Of a DNA stretch of 64,000 bases, positions 29,173-41,405 are shown one piece after another. Below the pieces are notes generated by a model that was not told where the DNA came from, searched no databases, and worked only from the letters and a program-made list of their open reading frames with translations. Source of the DNA: Bartonella sp. B1099 (GTDB lineage: Bacteria > Pseudomonadota > Alphaproteobacteria > Rhizobiales > Rhizobiaceae); NCBI RefSeq assembly GCF_944801835.1, contig NZ_CALYLN010000001.1, positions 466,001-530,000 on the forward strand, read 5' to 3'. The translations under genes and the position numbers were made by a program. Numbering within the stretch: the stretch's first letter is position 1; each line of letters opens with the position of its first letter.

Positions 29173-30414
29173 TCAACCTTGTCCAAAGCGTTTATGAATA
29201 TAATCACTCAAAAGCCCTTCGAATTCTTCAGCAATGTGATCACCCCGCAAAGTTTTTACCTTTTGTCCTTCAATAAAAACGGGGGCGGCTGGACTTTCCC
29301 CCACGCCAGGCAATGAAATTCCAATATCCGCATGTTTTGATTCCCCCGGTCCATTAACGATACATCCCATCACAGCAACCTTCAAGCTTTCAACTCCAGG
29401 GTATTTTTCACGCCAAACAGGCATATTTTTGTGTAAATCTGTTTCAATTTTTTGCGCCAATTGCTGAAAGACCGTTGAAGTTGTACGCCCACATCCAGGG
29501 CAAGCTGCAACCACGGGGAGAAATTGCCGAAACCCCATCACTTGCAAAAGTTCTTGCCCCACTTTTACTTCTCGTGTTCGATCCCCACCCGGTTCCGGCG
29601 TTAAAGAAATCCGTATTGTATCGCCAATCCCTTGCTGTAATAAAACGCCCAAAGCCACCGAAGAAGCCACAACCCCCTTCGTTCCCATCCCTGCTTCCGT
29701 TAATCCCAAATGAAGAGCATAATCACAACGCTCTGCCAAGGCAATATAAACAGCAATAAGATCTTGAACATCACTCACTTTAGCAGAAAGAATAATTTTA
29801 TCACGCCCCAATCCAAGCTCTTCCGCAAAAGAAGCCGAAAGCAAAGCCGACTGAACAATCGTTTCTCGCATGACTTCAGCAACCGATAAAGGGTTTTCTT
29901 GTCTCGCATTTTCATTCATAAGCTGTGTTAACAACGCATTATCAAGAGAGCCCCAATTCACACCAATACGAATAGGTTTATGATAACGACAAGCAATCTC
30001 AATAATTTCTGCAAATTGACGATCTTTTTTCGCACCAAAACCAACATTTCCAGGATTGATACGATATTTGGCAAGCGCCTCAGCGCATGCCGGATGCTCT
30101 GATAAAAGCTTATGGCCAATATAATGAAAATCCCCAACCAATGGGACAAAAAATCCTAATTTTTCCAATCGTTCCCGTATTTTTGGGACAGCTGCTGCCG
30201 CTTCATCACGATCAACCGTAATGCGAACCAATTGTGAGCCTGCTTGCCAAAGAGCAGCCACTTGAGCAACGGTTGCATCAACATCAGCGGTATCTGTATT
30301 GGTCATTGACTGTACAACTATCGGGCTTTTTCCCCCAACCATCACATCACCAACAGCAACACCAACAGAGCGGCGACGCTCAAGAGGTTTCGATAAAAAA
30401 TAGGTTGTACTCAT
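29173..30414 (-). CDS. ispG: 4-hydroxy-3-methylbut-2-enyl diphosphate synthase
   Basis: IspG (GcpE) is a [4Fe-4S] enzyme of the MEP pathway that reduces the cyclic diphosphate MEcPP to HMBPP. The 413-residue protein shows [16 protein letters not shown] at the N-terminus, the [10 protein letters not shown] segment, and the cluster ligands CPGCGR and [10 protein letters not shown] near the C-terminus. Its length is that of the standard two-domain bacterial form. The ATG at 30414 is preferred to an upstream TTG because GAGGA precedes it. It has no close neighbours on its strand. Confidence 0.96.
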   Translation of the reverse strand: MSTTYFLSKPLERRRSVGVAVGDVMVGGKSPIVVQSMTNTDTADVDATVAQVAALWQAGSQLVRITVDRDEAAAAVPKIRERLEKLGFFVPLVGDFHYIGHKLLSEHPACAEALAKYRINPGNVGFGAKKDRQFAEIIEIACRYHKPIRIGVNWGSLDNALLTQLMNENARQENPLSVAEVMRETIVQSALLSASFAEELGLGRDKIILSAKVSDVQDLIAVYIALAERCDYALHLGLTEAGMGTKGVVASSVALGVLLQQGIGDTIRISLTPEPGGDRTREVKVGQELLQVMGFRQFLPVVAACPGCGRTTSTVFQQLAQKIETDLHKNMPVWREKYPGVESLKVAVMGCIVNGPGESKHADIGISLPGVGESPAAPVFIEGQKVKTLRGDHIAEEFEGLLSDYIHKRFGQG

Positions 30415-31348
30415 CAAGTCCTCAAATTTTTAAAACCTGCACGATCAATCATCATTGACATTGACTTCCTCCGCGCTTCAAAGGACGAAAACGATACCAC
30501 CCATCAATCTTAACAGATTGCTTAAAGTTCCATCTGTTAATCCCTAATGCAATTTAAGCCCATAAGCGAGGTCCATTTTATAGATGCCTCAGATAAATCC
30601 TACCACGCCTGCTCACATTCATAGTTTTACACTTGGTTACTTCAAAAAGAAACTGAAATCAGACACGGACAACACCACATTTTTAAGTGGCATCCTATAC
30701 CTTACATCCACATCATCGAAAAACAATATTTACAACACAACAGATAACGCTTATCACAGCACAATTTTTTAAAATGCACGAAAGGTACCACCTAATTAAG
30801 ACAACATATTGATTTATAATAATCTCTTTTTTATAAATTTGAATAAAAAAACTTAAACATGGTCAGCTTCTCTCATTTCAAATCTGTTCATCATCAATCA
30901 AAGCCATGTCCCTTACACACTTTAAAAGCGCCCATGCAGATAAAACTAAAAAAGTAAAAATGCTTGAAGAACTGTCTTCAAAAGCGATCGCAACACTCTG
31001 AAACAAGTACAAGAAAATGAAGCGCCCAATTTGATCCCTTTATGAAATAATGATGGAAATGCGCGATAAGCTTGATACCCCTCACGAGGGATTATTCTTT
31101 GCAGGAGATTTTATCTTATATCCTTCACAAACCGCCATCATAAAATGAACGCAAGCTCGTTAAGAAACGCCTCATTAAACCCAAACGCTTAAATTTTCAC
31201 CTCACGCCCGAGCCACATAATCCCCCCAAACAATATCCCCCCAAGCCGCATAATCAATGCAACCTTTCAAATTTTAAGCCGTTATAGCAAAACCCCAAAC
31301 ACAATTCCAACTATCATGCAACAATTTAACACATGAAGGAGTCAACAG
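30415..31348. other. Long spacer between ispG and a small membrane-protein gene
   Basis: About 930 bp without a supported gene. It carries dispersed repeat copy C (30808-30928) and related tail motifs near 31080-31130 (CCCTCACGAGG and TATATCCTTCACAA). Other open frames are short and featureless. Confidence 0.45.
30808..30928 (+). repeat. Dispersed degenerate repeat, copy C
   Basis: It starts ATTGATTTATAATAATCTC and includes CTCTCATTTCAAATCTGTTC, which matches copy E (CTCTCACTTTAAATCTGTTC), then CATGTCCCTTACACACTTTAA in place of CATGTCTCTTATGAA. It is the most diverged of the longer copies. Confidence 0.5.
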
Positions 31349-31636
31349 ATGTGTCTATTTTCAACCAACGCCAAAAATGCTAAAATTAAAAAACGTATTG
31401 CACAATTAAAAAGAGAACTTGTCCCCGTAAATCGCTGGAGTTCTCAAAATGATAGCTTTGAAAACATTTCTGAGCTGTTCGACACATGGAAACAAAAAGG
31501 CCGTCACGCGCTTTACCACCTCAACGAACAGGCAACAGAATTAAAGAAAAAAGCAAAAGAAAATCCTAAAAAAACCCTCGCATTAGCTGCAGGATTAGTT
31601 TTAGCAAGCGTCTTACTCATACGCAAAAATTACTAA
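31349..31636 (+). CDS. Small membrane-anchored protein, DUF883/YqjD-like
   Basis: A 95-residue protein with a basic, helical N-terminal part and a single C-terminal membrane helix (TLALAAGLVLASVLLI) preceded by ENPKK and ending RKNY. This layout, with the pre-helix NPKKTLALAAG pattern, resembles ElaB/YqjD (DUF883) proteins that tether ribosomes to the inner membrane in stationary phase. The match is by pattern only, so the function is tentative. AAGGAG precedes the ATG, and a terminator follows, so it looks like a real single-gene unit. Confidence 0.7.
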   Translation: MCLFSTNAKNAKIKKRIAQLKRELVPVNRWSSQNDSFENISELFDTWKQKGRHALYHLNEQATELKKKAKENPKKTLALAAGLVLASVLLIRKNY

Positions 31637-31657
31637 CACCAACAATTTCCCCCTTTT

Positions 31658-31687
31658 AATGCCTGATTCAAAACGGGCATTTTTTTA
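31658..31687 (+). terminator. Rho-independent terminator
   Basis: Stem AATGCC / GGCATT with an 11-12 base loop followed by six T residues, 22 bp after the stop of the small membrane-protein gene. Confidence 0.75.
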
Positions 31688-32082
31688 TCGTTGATAAAGC
31701 ATAATACTTTACGCCCCCTAACTTTATGCCCCCAAAGGATAAATTTTTCACCCCACAGTCTATCATCCAGCTTTTTATCTTCCATGCCATACAACCCACA
31801 CCACCATACCAAAAAGAACAGTATGATAAGAGACGACAAGCCAACTTTTATGTATTCCATCTACCCTCGTTCCCCCTCGACTGAGTTATTTTAAAAGAAA
31901 TGGAAGGGATTAAAGAGGCATGCGCCTTAATGTTCTTTAGAGCATTATTTTACATCATAACCAATAAGAGTTTTAAAAGCTTTAAGAGGTAGAGCATCAC
32001 AAACCAAACGAAATCTTCTAAAGTAAACACCCACTTGCTGTAAGAAAATGGTATAAAAATTAAATTGAAAAAACCCAAAATT
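31688..32082. other. Convergent spacer before the efflux genes
   Basis: About 395 bp; no gene seen. A 75-codon minus-strand frame overlaps the terminator region and has no family resemblance. No clear terminator for the efflux pair was found. Confidence 0.35.
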
Positions 32083-33087
32083 TTACCCTCCAGAATCAAC
32101 CCTCTGCGAAGTATCCACATACGTCACCACAGACATCCCAGGAATGAGCTTTTCGATTCCTTCCTGACCAGGATCTAAAGCAATTCGTACTGAAATACGT
32201 TGCGCAATTTTAATAAAATTACCAATTGTCGTATCCGTTTTTAACAATGAAAACTCTGAACCTGTCGCTGGAGCAAAACGAACCACACGCCCTGTTAACT
32301 TTTTGTTGTTCAATGCATCAACAGAAAAAACAACCGGTTGTCCCACACGCATCTGAGAAAGTTGCGTTTCTTTATAATTAGCAATAATCCAAATATCATC
32401 AGAAATGACGGAGACCAATTGCGTCCCCGGCATAACATATTGTCCTACCCTAGCGCCAACCAATCCAATATATCCTGTTCGCGGCGATAAAATCTTTGTA
32501 TGATCGAGATTGAGTTTTGCCAACTCAACGCCCACCTTTGCGCCCGCAACTTCTGACTGTAAACTTTGCCGTTCAAGATTTAATTGTTTTTGCAATTGCC
32601 GTTTTGTTTCCAATGCCGCCAAAAGTTGTGAAAGAGGACGAGAAACAGCACTTGCCGCATCACCAAAGCCTAACTTTTTATCAGGAACAACATTGGAGAA
32701 TGCTCGTGAACGGGCCAATTCGACTTCTGCTGTATTAATTTCACCCTGTAAAAGCTGTGCTTGCAATTCAATACTGGCCAATTTTGCATTTTTTGAATCG
32801 AGAACAGCCTGTGCTCGTGCAAGCTGCTGACGAAAAAGAGAATCATCAAGCTCAAAAAGCAGCATTCCCTTTTCAACGCGTTGATAATCTTGCACATAAA
32901 TCCGTGCGATCACCCCAGAGATCTGTGAACTCACCAAAGTAACATCGCCTTTAATGGAAGCATTATCCGTTATTTGAATATTGCTCACAAAAGGAGGAAG
33001 TCTCCAAGCCCACAAAATCAGTAAAACCCCCGTAATACCTGACAGGAATGCAACAATTGTAGCCTTTGACCGTAATGCTTTTATCAT
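32083..33087 (-). CDS. HlyD/EmrA family efflux adaptor
   Basis: A 334-residue periplasmic adaptor anchored by one N-terminal helix (ATIVAFLSGITGVLLILWAW). It has the biotinyl-lipoyl-like halves (ISGVIARIYVQDYQRVEKG and ILSPRTGYIGLVGARVGQYV) on either side of a long coiled-coil hairpin, then a beta-barrel domain. The start is the ATG at 33087, since GAGGGG lies eight bases upstream, rather than the GTG at 33096. It follows the MFS gene by 24 bp and should work with it as an EmrAB-like pump. An outer-membrane partner is not encoded next to it. Confidence 0.88.
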   Translation of the reverse strand: MIKALRSKATIVAFLSGITGVLLILWAWRLPPFVSNIQITDNASIKGDVTLVSSQISGVIARIYVQDYQRVEKGMLLFELDDSLFRQQLARAQAVLDSKNAKLASIELQAQLLQGEINTAEVELARSRAFSNVVPDKKLGFGDAASAVSRPLSQLLAALETKRQLQKQLNLERQSLQSEVAGAKVGVELAKLNLDHTKILSPRTGYIGLVGARVGQYVMPGTQLVSVISDDIWIIANYKETQLSQMRVGQPVVFSVDALNNKKLTGRVVRFAPATGSEFSLLKTDTTIGNFIKIAQRISVRIALDPGQEGIEKLIPGMSVVTYVDTSQRVDSGG

Positions 33088-33111
33088 TTTTTGCACCCCT
33101 CTTCTATGACA

Positions 33112-34743
33112 TCACTCTTTTTCTAATGCACGCACAGAGCATGACTTAACAATCATTGTGACAAGAAAAATAACGAATACAACCATTGAAATATAAAAAT
33201 AAAGCCGAAAAACGTCATCATAAGCAAAAATATTTGCTGTTAACTTAAATTTTTCTATTAATAGAGAAGTCCCCTGATCTTTTCCCAAGCCATGAGCGAC
33301 AGACGTACCATAAAAAGGTGAAAATAAAGTATTCATCTCACCAGAAATAAGCGGATCAGTCACAACAATATTTTGTGTTAAGGACTCAAAGTTTTTATGG
33401 GCAAAATAAAACTGCAGGCTGCCAAAAAAAGCCGACCCCATCAATCCCCCCGTTACTTGTGTGAGCAAAAAAACAGCAATAAAACTCAAAACATAACGCG
33501 GTCCTCGCTCACCAGCGATCGCAAACCCTTTAAAAAGCGCAGGAGGCAAAAAAAGCGCATAACTAAAACTCACCAATCCTTGGCTCAACATCATATCTTG
33601 CGGACGCGTTAAATGATTTACACGGCTATCTAAATAAGCGCCAAGAGCCAAGCAACCCAAAGATAACAAATAAAAATAATCCTCACGCCCTGCTCGTAAA
33701 AAAAACACACAAACAGCCCCCCCTAACAGAGTCCCCAATGTCACTGCAAGATACATGGGTGCCATCTCGCGATTAAGCAAACCAAAAAGATTAAAAAAAC
33801 CGAAGGGCAAATTGGATCGCTCCAACAAGAAAACATGAAAAATCAATAAAATAAAAACAGATTGAATCATTTCTTTACTGAAAATCCAACGCAGATCAAT
33901 CAATGGTTTTTCTCTATTAAGCTCAATCATAATAGCAACAGCCAAAGAGAAAATAGCCAGTGCAAGCCCCCAACCAATCCATGGCGCTTCATACCACCAA
34001 TACAAGATGCCAACAGACATAATCACGGCATTAAGACCAAGACCAAGAGCAATCAAACCATAGCTTATCCAATCCAACTTTTGAATAACCTTACTCCGGA
34101 CAACAGGGGTCAGAGGTAAAGTATAGATACAGACCAAACTGATGAGAACCAACCCCATTTCCAGAGCAGAAAGACTGGAAAATCCATCATTTTCCAGCAA
34201 ATCAGGAGAAATCAAATGGGATAAAGGTGCTGCTAAAGCCGCATTCATATAATTCAAACTAAGAGCAACAGTAAACTTTTTTGCTGGTGCAAAAGCCTCC
34301 ATCATATAAAGCAACGCAAGCGAAGCCAAAGGCGCAGCAGCAATCCCAGCAAAAAAGCGAATAATCAGCGCAGAACGCAAATCGGTCACAAAGAGCTGCA
34401 ACGCGCAAACCAAAACGAAACCAAGGATCGATAGTTCAGCAAAAGCACGCAATCCAAATTGATAGCGGATTTTGATCAACATAATCGCCACACTGACATT
34501 TGGTGCCATATAGGCTGCAACCAACCATGTTGTTTCGGCCAAAGTTGCGTGAAAATCCCCGGTCAGATGAACAATATTAGACTGAACAATATTGGCTCCC
34601 AAGCCATAAGCCCATTGCAAAATAAGAGAAGCAAAAATATAAACAAAACATTTCGGCAGAGGTCCCGCAAAAACACGACCAGGACGAGGAAAAGGCTTTC
34701 CGCCCCTTTTGGCAGACACAACCGTACCTTTTTTCCCGCTCAT
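33112..34743 (-). CDS. EmrB-like MFS efflux transporter (DHA2 type)
   Basis: A 543-residue inner-membrane protein with about 14 predicted helices, the size of DHA2 drug:H+ antiporters such as EmrB. The N-terminus is basic, followed by a first helix reading SLILQWAYGLGANIV; VQSNIVHLTGDFHATLAETTWLVAAYMAP resembles the EmrB TM1-TM2 region in meaning though not in detail. The gene starts with ATG after AAGGTGAC and is coupled at 24 bp to the HlyD-like gene, which supports a tripartite efflux role. The substrate is unknown. It lies just downstream of the ATP synthase genes on the same strand but is unlikely to be functionally linked. Confidence 0.85.
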   Translation of the reverse strand: MSGKKGTVVSAKRGGKPFPRPGRVFAGPLPKCFVYIFASLILQWAYGLGANIVQSNIVHLTGDFHATLAETTWLVAAYMAPNVSVAIMLIKIRYQFGLRAFAELSILGFVLVCALQLFVTDLRSALIIRFFAGIAAAPLASLALLYMMEAFAPAKKFTVALSLNYMNAALAAPLSHLISPDLLENDGFSSLSALEMGLVLISLVCIYTLPLTPVVRSKVIQKLDWISYGLIALGLGLNAVIMSVGILYWWYEAPWIGWGLALAIFSLAVAIMIELNREKPLIDLRWIFSKEMIQSVFILLIFHVFLLERSNLPFGFFNLFGLLNREMAPMYLAVTLGTLLGGAVCVFFLRAGREDYFYLLSLGCLALGAYLDSRVNHLTRPQDMMLSQGLVSFSYALFLPPALFKGFAIAGERGPRYVLSFIAVFLLTQVTGGLMGSAFFGSLQFYFAHKNFESLTQNIVVTDPLISGEMNTLFSPFYGTSVAHGLGKDQGTSLLIEKFKLTANIFAYDDVFRLYFYISMVVFVIFLVTMIVKSCSVRALEKE

Positions 34744-34777
34744 GTCACCTTTTCCTAATATATCCTGATATATCCTG

Positions 34778-35194
34778 CTACGCTTCTATCAACACAGAAC
34801 CATCCGCTGACAATTGTTTGAAAAAAGCCTCGATTTTAGGATTGTCCGCATCACTCGTTCCCCCCTCTAATGTTGCTTGAATCTGCAAAATCTTCTGTTC
34901 TAAGACATCAAAAGAAAGATGCTCCACAGCCACAACATGCTCGACCAATAAAGAGCAACCCGAAAAGGTAATATTTGCAACACCTCCGCAAACAGCAAAA
35001 AGCTTTTCTCCCGCAGAGGTGCGAACACGAACACCCCCCAACACAATGCTTGCCACCAATGGTGCATGATGTGCCATCACAGTCAAAGCCCCTGAAGCTG
35101 AAGGAAGAACAACAGACACGACCTGCTCTGAAAACACAATTTTTTCAGGCGATACAAGCTCAAACAAAAAATGCTCTTCTCTATTGTTTTCCAC
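34778..35194 (-). CDS. atpC: ATP synthase F1 epsilon subunit
   Basis: The epsilon subunit sits on the central stalk and can inhibit ATP hydrolysis. The N-terminal beta-sandwich is recognisable from FELVSPEKIVFSEQV and LPSASGALTVMAHHAPLV. The frame opens at a GTG at 35206, but the GTG at 35194 is preferred: GGAG lies six bases upstream, and it gives 138 residues, close to alphaproteobacterial homologues. The C-terminal helical part is short. It is the last gene of atpHAGDC. Confidence 0.92.
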   Translation of the reverse strand: MENNREEHFLFELVSPEKIVFSEQVVSVVLPSASGALTVMAHHAPLVASIVLGGVRVRTSAGEKLFAVCGGVANITFSGCSLLVEHVVAVEHLSFDVLEQKILQIQATLEGGTSDADNPKIEAFFKQLSADGSVLIEA

Positions 35195-35319
35195 AAAAGT
35201 CTCCACAATACCCAGAAGGGCTCTCCGCCCTCTTTAACAACTTACCTTTTTCAACAACTTGCCCTTATTTAACGACAAATATTCACGACAGATTTCTCCT
35301 CAAGTAAGAAGCTTCTAAT

Positions 35320-36933
<1,614 letters not shown>

Positions 36934-36946
36934 TTACCTTTTCCAT

Positions 36947-37885
36947 TTAAAGCGCTTCAGCGCCCGCAATAATTTCGATCAATTCTGTGGTAATTTGTGC
37001 CTGACGTTGACGATTATAAGCCACCGTCAATTTATTTATCATTTCACCCGCATTACGCGACGCATTATCCATAGCTGTCATCTTTGCGCCCATTTCACCA
37101 GCAACATTTTCCAGTAAAGCCCGAAAGATTTGCACTGAAAGATTGCGGGGTACCAGCGCCTCTAAAAGAGAAGCAGCATCAGGTTCATACTCATAAACAA
37201 CCGCCTCATGAACAATTGCCTCAGACACAATCCCTTGTGAACCTTTAAGCTCTGTTTGCTCCCCAACATCTATTGCTTCAACAGCTGCTTTGGGAGCCCC
37301 CATTGGGATCAAGCCAAAAGCTGTTGGGCGTTGATTAATCACAGAAACAAATTCAGAATAAAACAACGTACAGACATCGAAAGCGCCTTCATTGAACAAA
37401 TCAACAATGCGTTGACTAATCATCATCGCCTCTGCAAAACCAATTCGCTTTACAGCATGTAAATCAATGTGATCAATCATCAAACTTTTGTAATCACGCG
37501 ATAAGATATCCGCACCTTTTTTGCCCACAGTGATAATTTTCACAATTTTACCAGCGGCCAACAGCGCTTTAATTTGCTCACGAGCACGACGAGCGATTTG
37601 CACATTAAAAGCACCACATAAACCGCGCTCAGCCGTACACACCACCAAGAGATGGACATCATCGCGCCCCGTCCCACGCATAAGAGCCGGTGCATCAACA
37701 CCATCCACATCCCCAGCAACACTGGTTAAAATATCAGCCATCCTCTTCGCATAAGGACGTGCCGATTGCGCCGCCTCTTGCGCACGATGCAACCGCGCTG
37801 CTGCAACCATCTGCATAGCTTTGGTAATTTTCTGTGTTGCTTTAACCGAAGCGATACGGTCTCTAAGATCCTTTAGTGAGGCCAT
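36947..37885 (-). CDS. atpG: ATP synthase F1 gamma subunit
   Basis: The rotating shaft subunit of F1. The conserved N-terminal coil [20 protein letters not shown] and the C-terminal coil [20 protein letters not shown] are intact. At 312 residues it is about 20 longer than usual; the extra length lies in a variable part around residues 210-235 ([20 protein letters not shown]). It sits 20 bp after atpA and 19 bp before atpD in the operon. Confidence 0.96.
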   Translation of the reverse strand: MASLKDLRDRIASVKATQKITKAMQMVAAARLHRAQEAAQSARPYAKRMADILTSVAGDVDGVDAPALMRGTGRDDVHLLVVCTAERGLCGAFNVQIARRAREQIKALLAAGKIVKIITVGKKGADILSRDYKSLMIDHIDLHAVKRIGFAEAMMISQRIVDLFNEGAFDVCTLFYSEFVSVINQRPTAFGLIPMGAPKAAVEAIDVGEQTELKGSQGIVSEAIVHEAVVYEYEPDAASLLEALVPRNLSVQIFRALLENVAGEMGAKMTAMDNASRNAGEMINKLTVAYNRQRQAQITTELIEIIAGAEAL

Positions 37886-37905
37886 TCAAGCATTCCATCA
37901 ATTCA

Positions 37906-39441
37906 TCACGAAAAATTTTTCGCATAGGTGTTAAGAACAGTTATCAACTTATCTTTTAGCTCATCTGTTATCTGCTTTTGCTCAGCAATTGCTTTTAAGA
38001 GATCTTGATAATCACTCCGCAAAAGCACCAAAAGCCCTTGCTCAAACCGCGCAACATCAGAAACTGCTAGAGAATCAAGATAGCCATTCACCCCTGCGAA
38101 AATAACCACCACTTGTTCTTCTGTTTTGAGTGGAGAAAATTGTGGCTGTTTTAAGAGCTCTGTCAAGCGAGCTCCCCGATTTAAAAGGCGCTGGGTTGAT
38201 GCATCCAAATCAGAACCAAACTGCGCAAAAGCGGCCATTTCACGATATTGCGCCAATTCCCCTTTAATCGATCCAGCAACCTGTTTCATTGCCTTAATTT
38301 GTGCTGCCGAACCAACACGCGATACAGAAAGACCAACATTCACAGCAGGACGGATACCCTGATAGAACAAATTGGTTTCCAAGAAAATTTGCCCATCAGT
38401 AATGGAAATCACATTTGTTGGAATATAAGCCGAAACGTCATTTGCTTGCGTTTCAATGACCGGCAAAGCTGTCAATGATCCAGATCCATTTTCCGCATTC
38501 AATTTTGCCGCCCGTTCTAAAAGACGTGAATGAAGATAGAAAACATCTCCCGGATAAGCTTCACGCCCCGGTGGACGACGCAGCAAAAGAGACATTTGTC
38601 GATAAGCCACTGCTTGTTTTGACAAGTCATCGTAACCGATCAAAGCATGTTGCCCATTATCACGGAAATATTCGCCCATCGCGCATCCCGCAAGAGGTGC
38701 AATAAATTGCAAGGGCGCAGGATCAGAAGCAGTTGCCGCAACAATAATAGAATATTCCAGTGCTCCACGTTCTTCTAAAACTTTAACGAATTGTGCCACC
38801 GTCGAACGTTTTTGACCGATAGCCACATAAATACAATAAACTTTGTCCTGCTCTCGTCCAGCTCCTTTTTCATGAAAAGGTTTTTGGTTTAAAAAGGTAT
38901 CGAGCAAAATCGCTGTTTTTCCTGTTTGGCGATCACCAATCACCAATTCACGCTGTCCCCGTCCGATGGGGATGAGCGCATCAATAGCTTTTAATCCGGT
39001 TGACATAGGCTCATGCACAGACTGACGCGGAATAATCCCTGGTGCCTTAACATCAACACGACGACGCTCTGTTTCCTTAATAGGTCCTTTACCATCGATA
39101 GGATTTCCAAGAGCATCAACCACACGACCAAGCAAAGCGGGACCCACAGGGACATCCACAATAGCGCCCAACCGCTTGACACAATCCCCTTCACGAATCT
39201 CGCGATCTGAGCCAAAAATGACCACACCGACATTGTCAACTTCCAAATTGAGCGCCATCCCACGCACACCATTTGGAAAAGCAACCATTTCCCCAGCTTG
39301 AACATTATCCAAACCATAAACGCGAGCGATACCATCTCCCACAGAGAGAACCCAACCAATTTCTGAAACCTCAGCCTTTTGGTCAAAGTTTTTGATTTGC
39401 TCTTTTAGAATTTTTGAAATTTCAGATGGTCTAATATCCAT
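37906..39441 (-). CDS. atpA: ATP synthase F1 alpha subunit
   Basis: The 511-residue nucleotide-binding, non-catalytic subunit of the F1 hexamer. It begins [16 protein letters not shown], with Walker [11 protein letters not shown] and the segments [18 protein letters not shown] and [20 protein letters not shown]. Its ATG shares one base with the atpH stop (TGATG), so the two are translationally coupled. Confidence 0.97.
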   Translation of the reverse strand: MDIRPSEISKILKEQIKNFDQKAEVSEIGWVLSVGDGIARVYGLDNVQAGEMVAFPNGVRGMALNLEVDNVGVVIFGSDREIREGDCVKRLGAIVDVPVGPALLGRVVDALGNPIDGKGPIKETERRRVDVKAPGIIPRQSVHEPMSTGLKAIDALIPIGRGQRELVIGDRQTGKTAILLDTFLNQKPFHEKGAGREQDKVYCIYVAIGQKRSTVAQFVKVLEERGALEYSIIVAATASDPAPLQFIAPLAGCAMGEYFRDNGQHALIGYDDLSKQAVAYRQMSLLLRRPPGREAYPGDVFYLHSRLLERAAKLNAENGSGSLTALPVIETQANDVSAYIPTNVISITDGQIFLETNLFYQGIRPAVNVGLSVSRVGSAAQIKAMKQVAGSIKGELAQYREMAAFAQFGSDLDASTQRLLNRGARLTELLKQPQFSPLKTEEQVVVIFAGVNGYLDSLAVSDVARFEQGLLVLLRSDYQDLLKAIAEQKQITDELKDKLITVLNTYAKNFS

Positions 39442-40025
39442 CAGCTGACCTCTTTTTTCAATGCAAGCTTAAGCGAAGACAATTTTGTGAGAAGAGACGT
39501 ATCAATTTGAGACGCCCCGACACGAACGATTAATCCACCAAGAATTGTTGGATCCACAATGATGTGAAGCAAAACTTTTCCCCCAACGACACCTTCCAAA
39601 GCCTCACACAACTCTTGTTTTTGTTGAGAACTCAACGGGTGTGCAGAAACAATTTGCGCAGTAACTTGCCTACGAACGCGTGCGACATGACGCTGAAAAG
39701 CCTTTAAAATACCAAATACGGCACTAAGCCTACGGTTTGCAGCAATAACACGTAAAAAATTACCAACAATCTGTCCTGCGTCTTTATCAGCAAATTTGAT
39801 GTTTTCACAAACAGATTGTATCACCTTAATTTGCTCTTTGACTGAAAAGAATGGACTGAGCACAAAGTGTTTTAAATCCTCATTTTGCTCTAAGACAAGC
39901 AAAAAATCCTCCACTGCCTTTTCAACTTTTTCAACGTTTCCTGCTTCTTGAACGCAATTAAAAAGCGCTTGCGCATAGCGTTGATCTACCAACGGCAGCG
40001 GTATGAGAGAAAATGAATCCGACAC
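39441..40025 (-). CDS. atpH: ATP synthase F1 delta subunit
   Basis: The peripheral-stalk subunit that links F1 to Fo. The 194-residue protein has the helical N-terminal domain starting with [17 protein letters not shown] and the C-terminal signature [23 protein letters not shown]. It heads atpHAGDC. The Fo genes are not in this window, as is usual in Alphaproteobacteria, where Fo and F1 genes form separate operons. Confidence 0.94.
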   Translation of the reverse strand: MSDSFSLIPLPLVDQRYAQALFNCVQEAGNVEKVEKAVEDFLLVLEQNEDLKHFVLSPFFSVKEQIKVIQSVCENIKFADKDAGQIVGNFLRVIAANRRLSAVFGILKAFQRHVARVRRQVTAQIVSAHPLSSQQKQELCEALEGVVGGKVLLHIIVDPTILGGLIVRVGASQIDTSLLTKLSSLKLALKKEVS

Positions 40026-40899
40026 GAAATACCGCCTCTTTCCCTTGAGCGATTCTCTGATATTTATCAGATGATAATGAAACAGACATTCTCAATCTTA
40101 AGAATCTTCTTCTTAAAACCTAGAACAAAAACCATTTGGTTTCTAGCATAGACATAGCCGACTCGCAACACCACAAATCGCTGCTTTTTAAAAATTTTAA
40201 ATAAAATATTCAAAATATTTTTGAAAAGGATTTTTTTTAGATCTGCAGGATAGCATCACGATTTTTTTATACCTCTTTTTGACATTTTCATAAGCGATTT
40301 TCACGTTTTTTATTGTACTTCAAACGCTCTTGCCACCCCCAAAAACGGTTCTTCTTTAAAGATTATTCCTCTTATTCTACAAAAGTTTTGCGAGAAGCGA
40401 GAAGCGACTAAAAAATCTATTATTTCAAATGGATAAGCAAGAAATAACAATGGATATCTCCTTAAAATTAACAAAAATGATCCTTTTGTTTTAAATGCCC
40501 ACTCTTTTTAAAACATTTCACCAAGTATATTTTCTTGCAAAAAAACTTTCCAAAAACACTCTTATGTATACAGAACTTCTAGAAGGTGCCAACTTATATT
40601 TTGTGTGAAAAGATAGGGAGCCTTAACGGCTTTATTCATTTATGCAAAGTGTTTACATTATTGATGAGCAACATCATAAAATGAATACCAACACTCTGAG
40701 AAATATTTGCTCAAACAATGACTCAAACAAGCAGATGAAAGTAACCATAATGACATTCTGTTTTGGGAATACTCGATTGGGAGCGTTCTGCTTTGCATGA
40801 AAAATCTTCTTCCATTAAAAAACGAAAGGAACAAAAGTGTAAGAAATGGAGCATCTCCATTTCGTAACAGCACCCATGAATGCGATAAACCGCCATTGA
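40026..40899. other. Long spacer upstream of atpH
   Basis: About 870 bp, very AT-rich, including the expected promoter of the F1 operon. The right part merges with sequence downstream of dispersed repeat copy G. No working gene is supported; minus-strand frames at 40658-41040 belong to the degraded repeat. Confidence 0.4.
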
Positions 40900-41035
40900 G
40901 CCCCCATCTTTACGTTTGATCAGAAGCAAACCAACGGCTCTCACCCATTGCCTTAATGTTGCGATAAACCCTTGACACTTGAGACAGTTCATAAGAGGCA
41001 TGCCTTTCTTGGATAATTCCACGCCACACGAGCGC
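40900..41035 (-). repeat. Dispersed degenerate repeat, copy G
   Basis: On the minus strand this reads GGCATGCCTCTTATGAACTG then TCTCAAGTGTCAAGGGTTTATC, almost the same as copy E, and continues to TTTGCTTCTGATCAAACGTAAAGA, matching copy F. In the shared frame it gives HASYELSQVSRVYRNI followed by a further ~15 residues before a stop. It is the best-preserved copy in the window. Confidence 0.75.
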
Positions 41036-41122
41036 CTCACCTGTAACCTGTAAAAGTGAAAACTCTTAATAAATCAACATGTTGTACGAATAAGGGTGAT
41101 GTCTCTGTTGGTTTATTAAGCA

Positions 41123-41397
41123 AGATATTTTCCTCCCGCGGTGCGGCTTGACGCAATGCCACGCGCATAATGTTCTGCGGCTTGGTGCTGCTTAAAAGAC
41201 ACAATCAAAGAGGCAAAACACCTATAGGGGGACAATGATCATGCTGACGTGCTGCAATCTCCCGTGTATAAAAAAATCTTCTGGTTGGCATGAAAGTAAA
41301 GCTTTTATGACCGGATGGATCGAGTTAATCGATTTGCAATAATCCTAAAACTTTCCAATCCCACCCGCCCTGCTCTTCCAATCACTTGAAAGAGAAA
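41123..41397 (-). pseudogene. Degraded partial copy of priA
   Basis: About 275 bp aligns with 41591-41868 inside the intact priA gene on the same strand, at high identity with several small indels that break the frame. The copy lies 8 bp after the priA stop codon and ends before the last ~185 bp of the gene. It contains no start and cannot encode a domain. Together with the similar remnants after fba and pyk it points to recurrent tandem duplication of gene ends. Confidence 0.9.
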
Positions 41398-41405
41398 TTT
41401 TATTT

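Noticed and set aside
40723-41040. 105-codon minus-strand frame overlapping repeat copy G
   Set aside because: It runs through the degenerate repeat in a frame other than the one with the shared HxSYExxQ pattern, so it is probably chance.
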